Shown: positions 7,645-18,111 of the stretch, piece after piece | Position numbering within the stretch: position 1 is the stretch's first letter | Layout: every line of letters begins with the position of its first letter | Assembly (NCBI RefSeq): GCF_902706295.1 | Contig: NZ_CACSJJ010000027.1 | Span: 1 to 64,000, forward strand | DNA length: 64,000 bases | Reading direction: 5' to 3' | From: Arthrobacter sp. 18067 | GTDB lineage: Bacteria > Actinomycetota > Actinomycetes > Actinomycetales > Micrococcaceae | Notes under the pieces: model-generated | Databases searched by the model: none | The model's input: only the letters and a program-made list of their open reading frames with translations | What the model was told of the DNA's origin: nothing | Program-made: the position numbers and the translations under genes

Positions 7645-9351
7645 CTAGCGGCGACGCCGTGAGGAGGTGCCGAAGACGCCGCGCAGGAGGTCGCGGCCCA
7701 GCTGCGTGCCCATGGACCGGACCATGCTCTTGAGTCCTCCGCCCAGCGCCCCACCCAGGGCGCCGGCGATGTCGCCGAACATGCCGTCCTGCTGAGACGG
7801 GGCCTGCTGCGGAACGGGGGCCGGAGCAGGCGGGGCCGGGGAGGACTCAGGTGCGGACGACGGCCGCGAACTGGGGCGGCCGAGGATTTCCTCCTCGATG
7901 CGGCGGGCTTCGGCGTCGATGTCTGCCTGGGAGGAACCGCCCGAAGCAGGCACGGGAGGCAGCCCCGGTGCAGCATCGCCCGTGGGGACGGCCGCCTGGC
8001 CGTTCAACTTCTCGTAGGCGGAAAGGTTGTCCACTGCGGTTCCGTATTTCACCAACAAAGAGGACGCGGCCACGGTGCTGAGAACCAGCTCGTCGGTGCT
8101 GGGGCCCATCACGGACTCCGGTGCGCGGAGCCGGGTCAGGGCAACCGGCGTGGGCGCACCCTTCTCGTTCATGACGGTGATGACCGCTTCACCGATTCCA
8201 GCGGAGGTGAGGGTTTCTTCGAGGTCGTAGTCGCTGACCGGGAATGTGGAGACGGTGGCCTTCAAGGCCTTGGCATCCTCGGGGGTGAAGGCACGCAAGG
8301 CGTGCTGCACACGGTTGGCGAGCTGGCCCAGGACATCAGCGGGAACATCCTTGGGGGTCTGGGTGACGAAGAAGATGCCCACACCCTTGGAGCGGATGAG
8401 CCGGACCGTGGTGGTAATCGCGTCGAGGAAAGCCTTTGAAGCGCCGTTGAACAGCAGGTGTGCTTCGTCCAGGAAGAAGACGAGTTTGGGCTTGTCCAGG
8501 TCGCCGGCTTCGGGCAGGTCCTCGAACAGATCCGCGAGGAGCCACATGAGGAACGTGGAGAACAGCAACGGCTTGGTCTGAAGGGTGGGCAACTCGAGGC
8601 AGCTAATGACGCCGCGGCCATCCGGTGCCGTGCGCAGGAGTTCGGCGGTATCGAACTCGGGCTCACCGAAGAACTTCTCCATGCCCTGGGCTTCAAGGGT
8701 GACCAGTTCGCGCAGGATCACGCCTGCGGTCGCCTTGGACAGGCCACCAAGGTTTGCCAGTTCGGCCTTGCCTTCGTCCGAGGTGAGGAACTGGATGACG
8801 GCGCGGAGGTCCTTGAGGTCGATCAGCTCCAGGTTGTTCTTGTCCGCGAAGTGGAAGATCAGCTGGAGGCTGGACTCTTGGGTGTCGTTGAGGTCCATGA
8901 TGCGTGAGAGCAGGATGGGTCCAAAGGAGGTAATAGTGGCGCGGACCGGGATCCCGTGGCCGTCGCCGCCGAGGCTCAGGAACTCGACGGGGAAGTTCTT
9001 GGCCTGCCAGTCCTGCCCCAGCGCCGACGTGCGGGCCGTCAGCTTCTCACTGCCGGTGGCCGGCGTCGCCAGTCCGGACAGATCACCCTTGATGTCCGCA
9101 AGGAAGACCGGAACACCCGCCGTCGAAAGCTGTTCGGCGATCATGTGCAGCGTGACCGTCTTGCCGGTACCCGTGGCGCCGGCCACCAGTCCGTGCCGGT
9201 TCATCATGGCGAGTGGAAGCCGGACCTGCGCTTCCTTGTGGATCTCGCCGTCAACGATCGCGGCGCCGAGTTCGATGGTGGCACCTTCCAGGGTGTACCC
9301 CTGCTGGATGGTGGCGATTTTTTCGGCAGTGGGTTTGTTGGCCATGCGCAT
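7645..9351 (-). CDS. HerA-like / DUF853 ATPase
   Basis: A 568-residue P-loop ATPase of the HerA/FtsK clan (YjgR type). Walker A is GATGTGKT at residues 58-65, and Walker B is LVFFLDEAHLLF near 290. An arginine-rich segment VQHALRAFTPEDAKAL follows. The C-terminal 110 residues are proline- and glutamine-rich, then glycine-rich, and end in SSRRRR. Its cellular role is not settled in the family; DNA translocation or membrane-linked ATPase function is inferred. There is no clear ribosome-binding site. The ATG at 9351 is followed two codons later by another ATG (9345) that may be the true start. It begins three bases after the upstream acetyltransferase gene, so the two are probably one operon. 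Confidence 0.85.
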   Translation of the reverse strand: MRMANKPTAEKIATIQQGYTLEGATIELGAAIVDGEIHKEAQVRLPLAMMNRHGLVAGATGTGKTVTLHMIAEQLSTAGVPVFLADIKGDLSGLATPATGSEKLTARTSALGQDWQAKNFPVEFLSLGGDGHGIPVRATITSFGPILLSRIMDLNDTQESSLQLIFHFADKNNLELIDLKDLRAVIQFLTSDEGKAELANLGGLSKATAGVILRELVTLEAQGMEKFFGEPEFDTAELLRTAPDGRGVISCLELPTLQTKPLLFSTFLMWLLADLFEDLPEAGDLDKPKLVFFLDEAHLLFNGASKAFLDAITTTVRLIRSKGVGIFFVTQTPKDVPADVLGQLANRVQHALRAFTPEDAKALKATVSTFPVSDYDLEETLTSAGIGEAVITVMNEKGAPTPVALTRLRAPESVMGPSTDELVLSTVAASSLLVKYGTAVDNLSAYEKLNGQAAVPTGDAAPGLPPVPASGGSSQADIDAEARRIEEEILGRPSSRPSSAPESSPAPPAPAPVPQQAPSQQDGMFGDIAGALGGALGGGLKSMVRSMGTQLGRDLLRGVFGTSSRRRR

Positions 9352-9354
9352 AGC

Positions 9355-9873
9355 TTAGCTGTGCACGGCAAGATCCTTGCTGAACGCCAAATGCTTGATT
9401 TCCTCGGGGTCTGCGGCGAGGTCGAACAGCGCTTTGTAGCCCGTGGCCAGATACAGGTTCTTGGCCTCCGGCTGGCGCGGGCCAGTGGTGAGGTAGAGCT
9501 TTCGGTAGCCCCGCCGTCGAGCCTCTTTCTCCAGTTCCGTCAGGACCAGGCGGGCCAGCCCGCGGCGTCGGTGGGCCGAGTGGGTCCAGATCCGCTTGAG
9601 CTCGGCTGTGTGTTCGTCATAGCGGCGGAACGCGCCGCCGGCCACGGACTCGCCGTTCTCCTGGATGATGACCAGCGCGCCGTGCGGGGCTTCGAATTCC
9701 TCTGCCGGGTACCGGTTCAGTTCCTCGGCTGCGCCCCCGGTGCCGAACAGGTTCCCGTAGCGGGTTTCGTATTCGACGGCGAGTTCGTCCAGGAGCGGAC
9801 GGACGCGGGGATCGCGCATGGGCAGGCTGAGGACGGTTAGGCCCGACGTCGGCAGGGTTGGGGTGGTGGTCAT
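9355..9873 (-). CDS. GNAT-family N-acetyltransferase
   Basis: A 172-residue acetyl-CoA-dependent N-acetyltransferase. The GNAT core spans about residues 55-160, with the acetyl-CoA loop HRRRGLARLVL (the R/Q-x-x-G-x-A signature) and the C-terminal PEAKNLYLATGY segment. The acceptor substrate is unknown. The ATG at 9873 has AAAGG six bases upstream; a longer frame from 9900 would add nine residues without a ribosome-binding site. It lies directly upstream of the HerA-like ATPase gene with a 3-base gap. Confidence 0.85.
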   Translation of the reverse strand: MTTTPTLPTSGLTVLSLPMRDPRVRPLLDELAVEYETRYGNLFGTGGAAEELNRYPAEEFEAPHGALVIIQENGESVAGGAFRRYDEHTAELKRIWTHSAHRRRGLARLVLTELEKEARRRGYRKLYLTTGPRQPEAKNLYLATGYKALFDLAADPEEIKHLAFSKDLAVHS

Positions 9874-9907
9874 GTCAGGCCTTTCGTAGGTGGAACCCAA
9901 ATAGGTA

Positions 9908-9949
9908 GCAGTTGAGCGCGTTTTGGTCGATCAAAACGCGCTCAACTGC
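9908..9949. repeat. Palindromic 3'-end repeat, copy 1
   Basis: An 18-bp perfect inverted repeat (arms 9908-9925 and 9932-9949, GCAGTTGAGCGCGTTTTG and its complement) with a 6-base loop. The outer flank CGACTCAGTTGGG (9948-9961) matches copies at 27.5 and 35.4 kb. It sits at the 3' end of the FAD/NAD(P)-binding protein gene and encodes that gene's last residues and stop codon. It could act as a terminator hairpin, though no T-run follows. Confidence 0.85.
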
Positions 9950-11865
9950 GACTCAGTTGGGCGGGCGGCAGCAACGGTGGACAGGATCCGGCGCGCCAGG
10001 GCGTCGTTTTCCCGGAAGGGTGCCGCGTTGGTGTTGGGCCGGGCGAACGCCCCTGCGCCCCACCCGGACGTCCACGGGCCCACCGCGAACAAACCCCTCT
10101 GGGGAGTACCAACAGAGGACAGTACCTCGTGATTCCCGGAGACCAGGAGTTTCCCCGTGGAGTGGGCGCCCTCGGAGGTCAGGAGCCTCTGTTCGGTGCC
10201 CCATCCGGCGTCGTGCAGGTCGGCAAGCGCGGGATTGGCGGAACGCTCAACGGAAGCGGACGGCAGCCGCGCCTCGATGTAGGCCGACGCGTCCACCACC
10301 ACGGGCGACTGGAACGAACCGGCCACGAACCGGCCGAGGGAATCATCGGCGCGGACCCACATGCCAGGACCCAGGAACTTCAGGAGCCCGGCCCTGTGCA
10401 GCGCCAGCATCTCGCGGAGGCGGTGCGACGGCGGTCCGGAGTCCACAAAGCTGAAGAAGCCGTGCCACCAACCGTGGATCGCCTGCTGGGAGCGTGCGTT
10501 GAGTCGTTCCTGCGGGACCAGCCGGCCGAGGTCCATGTACACGAACAACAGAGCAGTAAAGAGGGCGAGGGTCTCGGAGTGGTCCGGGCTTGTGCGCAGG
10601 TTCAGGTCGTTCTGGATGTACGCGGCAACAGAGCGCTGCACTGTGTCATGGTCGGCGAACGCGCAACCGCTCAACGGATGGTCCAGTTTCTCGAGGTCCA
10701 GGCGAAGAGCAGGATCCGGGACCGAGAAGTTGACCAGTTCTTCCCTGGCAGCGCTGTACCAATCAACGGCGTCGAAGCGCGACTCAAAGCTGGTCCATGT
10801 CCCCAGAACCCGCGACGGGTAGCCGGTAAACAGTTCCCGATAGTAGGCGTAGCCGGCGTCCTTGGCGATCAGCGGCCACAGGTGCGTGCGGAAATCGAGT
10901 TCCTGGTGCCCAGCGAGCAGGGCATCAATGGCCTCCGCAGTGAAGTACCGCGGCCGGGTGATCGGCTCGCCGCGGAGAACGGAGGAGATCTTGGAGTGGT
11001 ACGGCACGCCGCGTCGTGAACCGGCCCAGACCCGGGGTTCGGCGCCGGAGGGCACATAGTCCAGTTCGCCGTCGGGCCTTTGTTCGAAACGGCCGCCGCG
11101 GCCTTCGAACAGCAGCACCAGCAGGTCCACAAAGGCCAGGCCCATGCCGGAGACGATCACGTCCTGGCCTGCCTTGACACCGGAGTAGTCCACGTCCGTG
11201 GTGTACGACGGCGGCGCGTGGAACCCGCCGTGCCTGGCAGCGAACTCACTGAGGCGGACGGATTCGGGGTCGGGCAAGGAATCGGTGTGGCCCAACGCGT
11301 AGACCACGACGTCGGCTGGAACGTCAGTGCCGGAAGCCAACCGCACGCGGTGCGCAGCGTCGTCGTGCCCGCCTTGGGTAGCTGAGACGGCTGTGGCCGT
11401 TTCGCGATGCACCGTCACGGTGACCTCAGGGCCGAGGGTGCTGACGGCCCGGCCGAAGAACCACTCAAGGTACTTGCTCTGGAGTTGCCGGGTGGGAAAG
11501 GACGCGGGCGTCAGGGAGCGAAGTTGCGCGAGCAGGTGCGGCTCCAGCGCAGGGATGTCCCGGATGGTGCCGTCCAACACGCCGGCGGCCCAGGTGGAGA
11601 GGCCGGGGCCTTCAACAGAGGGCCCGTCGCAGGCCACCGAGGCGTCGGTGAACATGGTGACATCGGCGGCCGTTGAGTTGAGCAGCAGGCCGGGATCCTG
11701 GTCATAGCGCCAGATCCTCCCGGAGCCGGGTTCATGAGGCTCGATGACGTGGATGTGCAGGGGGCCCTGAAACAATGCCGGGCGGTTGGCGGCAAGCCGT
11801 TCAAGGACGCCGGCCGTGCGCGGGCCGCCGCCAATGAAGGCGATCGCGGGAACTCGTGGCGGCAT
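9931..11865 (-). CDS. FAD/NAD(P)-binding protein
   Basis: A 644-residue flavoprotein-like enzyme. The N-terminal dinucleotide-binding motif is IAFIGGGPRTAG (residues about 8-19), and a second motif, VIVSGMGLAFVDLLVLLFEG, lies near residue 240. This fits the FAD-NAD(P)-binding family; no reaction can be named. The ATG at 11865 is preceded by AGGAGA at the right distance; a longer frame from 11961 has no such site. The last nine codons (PTESQLSAF) and the stop are supplied by a dispersed palindromic repeat, so the native C-terminus may have been replaced. It is monocistronic, divergent from the ABC importer operon. The 288 bases between them (11866-12153) show no recognisable element. Confidence 0.8.
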   Translation of the reverse strand: MPPRVPAIAFIGGGPRTAGVLERLAANRPALFQGPLHIHVIEPHEPGSGRIWRYDQDPGLLLNSTAADVTMFTDASVACDGPSVEGPGLSTWAAGVLDGTIRDIPALEPHLLAQLRSLTPASFPTRQLQSKYLEWFFGRAVSTLGPEVTVTVHRETATAVSATQGGHDDAAHRVRLASGTDVPADVVVYALGHTDSLPDPESVRLSEFAARHGGFHAPPSYTTDVDYSGVKAGQDVIVSGMGLAFVDLLVLLFEGRGGRFEQRPDGELDYVPSGAEPRVWAGSRRGVPYHSKISSVLRGEPITRPRYFTAEAIDALLAGHQELDFRTHLWPLIAKDAGYAYYRELFTGYPSRVLGTWTSFESRFDAVDWYSAAREELVNFSVPDPALRLDLEKLDHPLSGCAFADHDTVQRSVAAYIQNDLNLRTSPDHSETLALFTALLFVYMDLGRLVPQERLNARSQQAIHGWWHGFFSFVDSGPPSHRLREMLALHRAGLLKFLGPGMWVRADDSLGRFVAGSFQSPVVVDASAYIEARLPSASVERSANPALADLHDAGWGTEQRLLTSEGAHSTGKLLVSGNHEVLSSVGTPQRGLFAVGPWTSGWGAGAFARPNTNAAPFRENDALARRILSTVAAARPTESQLSAF

Positions 11866-12153
11866 GGGATCTCCTGAAAAGCAGTGGTTGGTGATGCCCA
11901 ATCTAAGGACGAAGCAGGCTGCCGGTCGAGGCGGTGGTAACGGCCGTTCACCACGCGTCATGCAGCGTTAAGCCGCGCAAGATCCCGACTCATATGGCGC
12001 CTCATGAAGGCGATTGTGACGCTGTGCGAACTCCGGCGAAGCCCCGCGAACTCCAGTGAAGAAGTGCAAATTCCTGCCTTGCTGCCGGGTTTCGCGCGGC
12101 CCTAGATTGGCAGCCATCCGATAGACAACAACCGAACTGAAATGAGGTGGCGC

Positions 12154-13115
12154 ATGAGTGCAATCGCACCGCCTGCCACGGCGGACACTGCACCGCCCAC
12201 CCCGGACTACTCCGAGTACAAGCTGGTTCCCGCCCGGCATCCCTGGCGGTGGGTGGGCACCGTGCTGGTTGCCGCCGGCGTCGCTGCCATTGCGTGGTCG
12301 CTGGTCACCAACCCACGCTGGGAGTGGGGCGTTGTGGCCGAGTGGTTCACCGCCCAGTCGGTAGTCAACGGACTCATCGAGACCCTCAAGCTCACCGCCA
12401 TCTCCGGTGTCCTGGGGTTCGTCCTCGGATTCATCCTTGCCCTCATGCGCCTGTCCGCCTCGCCGCTGCTGGTTTCGGTTTCCTGGACGTTCTCCTGGAT
12501 CTTCCGCTCCACGCCGCTGCTGGTCCAGCTCCTGCTTTGGTACAACCTGGGTTACCTCTACGAGAAGATCAGCCTGGGCATCCCCTTCACGGACGTCCGA
12601 TTCTTCGAAGCCCAGACCACCACGCTCATCAGCCAGTTCGCCGCAGCCGTCCTGGGCCTCACCCTGAACCAGGCAGCCTACTCCGCAGAAATCATCCGCG
12701 GCGGCATCCTCTCCGTGGACCAGGGCCAGCTGGAAGCTGCCTCGGCCCTGGGCATTCCGGCGTGGAAGCGTTCCACCAGGATCGTGCTGCCCCAGGCGAT
12801 GCGCGCTATTCTGCCCAACGCCTTCAACGAGATCATCGGCTTGGTCAAGGGCACCTCGATCGTTTACGTCCTGGCCTACTCCGAGCTGTTCTACACGGTC
12901 CAGGTCATCTACAACCGGACCCAGCAGGTTCTGCCGCTGCTGCTCGTCGCCACGCTCTGGTATGTGGTGATCACGTCCGTGCTGAGCGTCTTCCAGTACT
13001 ACATCGAACGCCACTTCTCCAAGGGCGCCCTCCGGACACTGCCGCTCACCCCGTTGCAGAAGGCCCGCAAGTTCTTCACCACCCACGTTGCCGCCACCCC
13101 CACGAAGGAAACCCG

Positions 13116-13119
<4 letters not shown>
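12154..13119 (+). CDS. Amino-acid-type ABC transporter permease
   Basis: A 321-residue inner-membrane permease of the polar-amino-acid (HisM/GlnP/TcyL) class. It has about five to six membrane segments and the cytoplasmic EAA loop (LEAASALGIPAWKRSTRIVLP, roughly residues 195-215) that contacts the ATPase. It is first in a seven-gene operon whose other members are ATPase, binding protein, LLM monooxygenases and DUF1684. One permease gene implies a homodimer. The ATG at 12154 follows GAGGTGG; an in-frame ATG at 12142 lies within that site. Its stop overlaps the ATPase start (ATGA). Confidence 0.93.
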
Positions 13120-14045
<926 letters not shown>

Positions 14046-14053
14046 GACACCCC

Positions 14054-15055
14054 ATGCTTCGCACTACCCGCGCCTTCGCCGCCACCTCCAAAAGCAAGCT
14101 TTTGGCACTCGCTGTACTTCCCGCCGTCGTGCTCCCCGTGCTGGCCGGGTGCTCCGATCCCGGTGCGTCGGCCGCCAAGCCGGAGTCGGAAGCTGCCAAG
14201 AATGGCATCGTCTACAACACCTCTGTTGACCAGAACCGGATCCGTGGAGAGAAAGACGCTGCCGCAGCGGGGGCCGTTCCTGCAGCCATCGCCAAGGACG
14301 GGAAACTGACTGTTGCCACCACGGCCGGTTCCATCCCGCTGTCCTTCCACGCCACAGACGACAAGACTCCCATTGGTGTGGAGGTGGACATTGCCCAGCT
14401 CGTGGCAGACAAACTCGGGTTGGAGCTGGACCTTCAGGTGACGTCGTGGGAGAACTGGCCGCTCAAGACCCAGTCCGGCGACTTCGAAGCTGTGTTCTCC
14501 AACGTGGGCATCAACGCGGCCCGCGTGAAGCTGTTCGATTTCTCCACCTACCGCGCCGCGTACATGGGTTTCGAAGCGAAGAAGAGCTCCAGCTACGACA
14601 TCAAGGGCTCGGACGATATTTCCGGCCTGAAGATCTCCGTGGGCTCGGGCACCAACCAGGAGAAGATCCTGCTGGCGTGGAACAAGGAACTTGAGGACAA
14701 GGGCAAGGCGCCGGCGACGCTGCAGTACTACTCCGCGGACGCCGATACCATCTTGGCTTTGTCCTCAGGCCGCACCGACCTGAACCTGGCGCCGTACCCG
14801 TCCGTGACGTACCGCGAGAACACCCGCGACGACTTGAAAGTAGTGGGCAAGGTCAATGCAGGCTGGCCGGCTGAAACGCTGGTGGCCGCCACCACGCTCA
14901 AGGGCAACGGATTGGCTCCGGCCATTACCGACGCGCTGAACTCCACCATCAAGGACGGCTCGTACGGCAAGGTCCTGGAACGCTGGGGCCTCTCCGAGGA
15001 AGCCTTGACGGAATCGAAGACTGTCACTGAATCGACCTTTGGTACCGGCAAATGA
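14054..15055 (+). CDS. ABC transporter substrate-binding lipoprotein
   Basis: A 333-residue periplasmic-type binding protein (family 3, polar amino acids). The N-terminus is a lipoprotein signal with lipobox LAGC near residue 33, so it is membrane-tethered outside the cell. The bilobed SBP fold follows, with GKLTVATTAGSIPLSF at the start and the hinge motif SVGSGTNQEKIL. It is a clear paralogue of the protein encoded at 22504-23502 (shared GSGTNQE, KGNGLA and DRWGL/ERWGLS segments). Its stop overlaps the next gene by four bases, tying the importer to the downstream monooxygenases. Confidence 0.92.
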   Translation: MLRTTRAFAATSKSKLLALAVLPAVVLPVLAGCSDPGASAAKPESEAAKNGIVYNTSVDQNRIRGEKDAAAAGAVPAAIAKDGKLTVATTAGSIPLSFHATDDKTPIGVEVDIAQLVADKLGLELDLQVTSWENWPLKTQSGDFEAVFSNVGINAARVKLFDFSTYRAAYMGFEAKKSSSYDIKGSDDISGLKISVGSGTNQEKILLAWNKELEDKGKAPATLQYYSADADTILALSSGRTDLNLAPYPSVTYRENTRDDLKVVGKVNAGWPAETLVAATTLKGNGLAPAITDALNSTIKDGSYGKVLERWGLSEEALTESKTVTESTFGTGK

Positions 15056-16218
15056 AGTTCCAAGTCCTGGACATCATTCCGCATCTGAAGAACCCAGTGA
15101 CGGGGGAAATCGTCTCCACTGCTGACCGCCTGAATCAGGTTGTGGAGACAGCCCGGCGGGCGGAGGAGCTCGGCTTCGACAGCTTCTCCGTGGGGGAACG
15201 CCACGCAGGGGAATTCGTGTCGTCATCCCCGACGACGGTCCTGGCCGCGATTGCCGCCGTCACCAGTCGCATCCGCCTGCAGACCGGCGTCACCGTGCTC
15301 TCCGTGCTGGATCCCGTCCGTGTGGCCGAGGACTACGCCACCATCGATCAACTGAGCCGTGGCCGACTGGAACTCGTGATCGGAAAAGGCAATGAGGTGC
15401 TCCAGTACCCCTTGTTTGGCCTGTCCTTGGACGATCAATGGGAATTGCTCGCCGAAAAGTACGCACTGCTCCGTGCGCTGTGGCGTAAGGAAAGCGTCAC
15501 GTGGTCCGGCCGCTTCAGGCCCGCCCTCACGGAGCCGACCACGACGACGCCACGCCCCTTCGCGGGCTCACCCCGGATTTGGCACGGCTCGGCTACAACC
15601 CTGACGTCCGCTGCGCTTGCCGCCAAGTGGGGCGATCCGCTGTTCACGGCCAACGCCATCCAGCCGCGGGAAAACTACAAGGTCCTGATCGACCACTACC
15701 GCGAAGAGTATGAGCGCCACGGACATGATCCGCGGCACCAGTACCTCGGCTCGGGCAGCGGTGCCGGCGGAGTGTTCATCGCGGACACCACACAGGAAGC
15801 CATCCGCCAGTACGGCCCGGTGTATGAAGGCCTGACTGCCGGCCGCAACGTACCCGGCAACAACTCGCCCTTCCGCGACATCCAGCATGCCGTGGCGGAG
15901 GGTCCGGCCTTGGTGGGCAGCCCCGAGCAAGTGATCGACAAGATCCTCAGCTACCACTCGCTGTACCGCCACGACCTCCAGTCGATCTCCCTGCCCACCA
16001 CGCTGCCTTTCGAACAGCAGTTGGAGATCCTGGAACGTTTCGCCGTGGAAGTCATTCCGGCTGTCCGGGCTTCGGCGCCGACCACCCTGTGGGAGTCCAG
16101 CGATCCCTTCGGTGGCCGACCCGAATTCGCCGGTGCCACTGAACCCGACGCCGCCGCCGCAGTCACAGCAGACCACGCCTTGAACAGGAGCGATACCGCC
16201 AATGTCTTTGCACACTAA
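15052..16218 (+). CDS. LLM-class flavin-dependent monooxygenase
   Basis: A 388-residue luciferase-like TIM-barrel enzyme that would use reduced FMN from a separate reductase. It shows the N-terminal FQVLDIIPHL strand, AEELGFDSFSVGERHAGEF near residue 40, and LELVIGKGNEVLQYPLFG. It resembles the CmoO/YtmO group found beside cystine-type importers. The start overlaps the binding-protein stop (ATGA), and the stop lies 17 bases inside the DUF1684 gene, so production is coupled. Oxidation of an S-substituted cysteine or similar thioether is inferred from context only. Confidence 0.85.
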   Translation: MKFQVLDIIPHLKNPVTGEIVSTADRLNQVVETARRAEELGFDSFSVGERHAGEFVSSSPTTVLAAIAAVTSRIRLQTGVTVLSVLDPVRVAEDYATIDQLSRGRLELVIGKGNEVLQYPLFGLSLDDQWELLAEKYALLRALWRKESVTWSGRFRPALTEPTTTTPRPFAGSPRIWHGSATTLTSAALAAKWGDPLFTANAIQPRENYKVLIDHYREEYERHGHDPRHQYLGSGSGAGGVFIADTTQEAIRQYGPVYEGLTAGRNVPGNNSPFRDIQHAVAEGPALVGSPEQVIDKILSYHSLYRHDLQSISLPTTLPFEQQLEILERFAVEVIPAVRASAPTTLWESSDPFGGRPEFAGATEPDAAAAVTADHALNRSDTANVFAH

Positions 16219-17047
16219 AAGCGCTGCGCACACCGCAGCCGCCTTCGAATCCTTTGACGAGGAGTGGCAGGAGTGGCACGACGCCCACGAGCGTCACCGT
16301 GCCCACCCGCATGGCTTCCTCGCCGTGACCCACCTGCACTGGCTCAGCAGCGAGGCTACCCGGCTGGAAGGTGCACCAGGCAGCTGGAGTACGGATGCCG
16401 ACGTCGTGCGCGTTGTCCTGGAGCTGGGCGAAAGCCTGCAGCAGGACGGCGTTGAACTGAACAATGGTGAGCCGATTGAGTTTGGGCCGATCGAGGAACG
16501 CGGTGGCATCAACCTGGTCTCGGGCGACACCGTGATCGAGGTTGCCAAGCGTGGGGGCGAGTACATCGTGCGGCCGCGGAACCCGTCGAATGCCTTGTTG
16601 CAGGAGTACCAGGGCACGCCGGCTTACACGCCCAATGCGGCATTTGCGGTGGCCGGAACGTTTGTCCCGTTCGAGGCTCCGCGACCCACTACGGTGGGTG
16701 CCGCCGTCGAGGGTATCCAGCATGTTTACGAAGCTCCGGGCGAGATCCGCTTCAAACTGGCCGGTGAGGAGCTGGCGCTGACCGCGTTCAACGGACACGC
16801 GCCGGGATCGCTGTCCGTGCTGTTCACGGATCAGACCTCGGGCAAGACCACCTACGCGGCCAACCGCTCCCTGTCCGTGGTTCCCGACGCGGATGGTTCC
16901 GTGCGGCTCGACTTCAACCGGGCGGTGAACCTGCCGTGCGCCTACACCGACCTCGCCACCTGCCCGCTGCCGCCCGCCGAAAACCGGCTTCCGGTGGCCA
17001 TCGAAGCCGGCGAAAAGACTCCCTACGAACGTCAGGACCAGAAGTGA
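16202..17047 (+). CDS. DUF1684 protein
   Basis: A 281-residue protein of a family without assigned function. The diagnostic C-terminal signature is visible: LDFNRAVNLPCAYTDLATC, followed by PLPPAENRLPVAIEAGEK (residues about 236-273). No signal peptide or membrane segment is evident, so it is cytoplasmic. The ATG at 16202 has AGGAG upstream and overlaps the preceding LLM gene by 17 bases; its own stop overlaps the next start (GTGA). Being embedded between two LLM monooxygenase genes suggests it handles an intermediate of the same pathway. Which one cannot be told. Confidence 0.85.
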   Translation: MSLHTKSAAHTAAAFESFDEEWQEWHDAHERHRAHPHGFLAVTHLHWLSSEATRLEGAPGSWSTDADVVRVVLELGESLQQDGVELNNGEPIEFGPIEERGGINLVSGDTVIEVAKRGGEYIVRPRNPSNALLQEYQGTPAYTPNAAFAVAGTFVPFEAPRPTTVGAAVEGIQHVYEAPGEIRFKLAGEELALTAFNGHAPGSLSVLFTDQTSGKTTYAANRSLSVVPDADGSVRLDFNRAVNLPCAYTDLATCPLPPAENRLPVAIEAGEKTPYERQDQK

Positions 17048-18102
17048 GTTCCTCCGAAGACAACAAGGCCGGGTTCCTGGCGATTGAACTCGATGGCGCC
17101 GGGTATGAGAACCTTGCCCGCGCTGTCCTCGCAGCCGAGTCCGCCGGTTTCCACGCGGCAACCTTCACGGACGGACGGGTTTCCGGCCGGGCCAACGCCC
17201 TTCAGCGTGCAGCCTTTGCCGGCCCCGTCACCCGTACCATCGCGGTGGTCCCCGAGGTGGACACCGTCTACACGGAACCGTTCCACGTCTCCACGCAGCT
17301 CGCGAGCCTGGACTACGTATCCGGTGGCCGGGCTGGGTGGATCGTGACTGCCGCCGAGTCGCCCGAGGCCGCTGCCGCCGTCGGACGTTCCTTCGTCGAA
17401 GGTGACGCCCTGGCCCAGGAAGCTGCCGCGTCGATCGAGGTTGGTCGCCGCCTGTGGGACTCCTGGGAAGACGACGCCGTGATCCGCGACGTCGCCACCG
17501 GCCGGTACCTCGACGTGGACAAGCTGCACTACGCGGATTTCGAAACGCCCGCTGATTTTGCGGGACCCGGGTATTCCGTGAAAGGCCCTTCCATCATTCC
17601 CAGGCCTCTGCAGGGACAGTTGCCGGTGCTTGCCGCGGCGTCGCTGGTGGGCGACGGCCTGGTTCCGGCCGGTGCCGTGGATGCTGTCCTGGTGTCCGCG
17701 CCGACGCCTGAACTGCTCGCCGCCGAGATCCGCGACGTGCGAGCCCGGCTTGGTTCTTCGTTGGCGATTGTTGCGGAGCTCGACGTCGTCCTGGACTCGC
17801 GCGGCGAAGCTGCGGCCTCGCGTTCCTTGTCCGATACGGAAACCGGCCGGGCGCGGTTTGTCGGCTCTGCCGCGGGTCTCATCGACCTTCTCGATGCGCT
17901 GCTTCAGGAAGCCGACGGAGTTCGCCTCCACCCGGCTGTTTTTGACGCGGAGTTGGACGAACTGTCACGGCTTGTCCTGCCGGAACTGCGTCGCCGCGGT
18001 TCGCTGCGGGCGCCCGTCCAGGACGGGACGTTCCGTGAGCTGCTGGGCCTCGGACCGGCGGAGAACCGCTATGCAACCACTGCGTCCGGCGCAGGAAAGT
18101 AA
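17044..18102 (+). CDS. LLM-class flavin-dependent oxidoreductase
   Basis: A 352-residue luciferase-like protein, divergent from the other two in the operon. The LLM barrel is recognisable from LARAVLAAESAGFHAATF (residues about 20-37) and LDYVSGGRAGWIVTAAESPEA, a segment shared with the NtaA/SnaA branch. I chose the GTG at 17044 because it overlaps the DUF1684 stop by four bases, as do the other junctions in this operon; a longer in-frame ATG at 16936 would run deep into DUF1684. The substrate is unknown. Confidence 0.82.
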   Translation: MSSSEDNKAGFLAIELDGAGYENLARAVLAAESAGFHAATFTDGRVSGRANALQRAAFAGPVTRTIAVVPEVDTVYTEPFHVSTQLASLDYVSGGRAGWIVTAAESPEAAAAVGRSFVEGDALAQEAAASIEVGRRLWDSWEDDAVIRDVATGRYLDVDKLHYADFETPADFAGPGYSVKGPSIIPRPLQGQLPVLAAASLVGDGLVPAGAVDAVLVSAPTPELLAAEIRDVRARLGSSLAIVAELDVVLDSRGEAAASRSLSDTETGRARFVGSAAGLIDLLDALLQEADGVRLHPAVFDAELDELSRLVLPELRRRGSLRAPVQDGTFRELLGLGPAENRYATTASGAGK

Positions 18103-18111
18103 AGGAACACC

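Noticed and set aside
11866..12153. Searched for a riboswitch or sulfur-type operator in the intergenic region before the importer operon.
   Set aside because: No SAM, cobalamin or other riboswitch core and no convincing palindrome was found by eye.
12147..13115. Continuous frame upstream of the ABC ATPase giving a 632-residue protein.
   Set aside because: The extra part overlaps the permease gene in another frame; the ATGA junction at 13116 with its own ribosome-binding site is the normal start.
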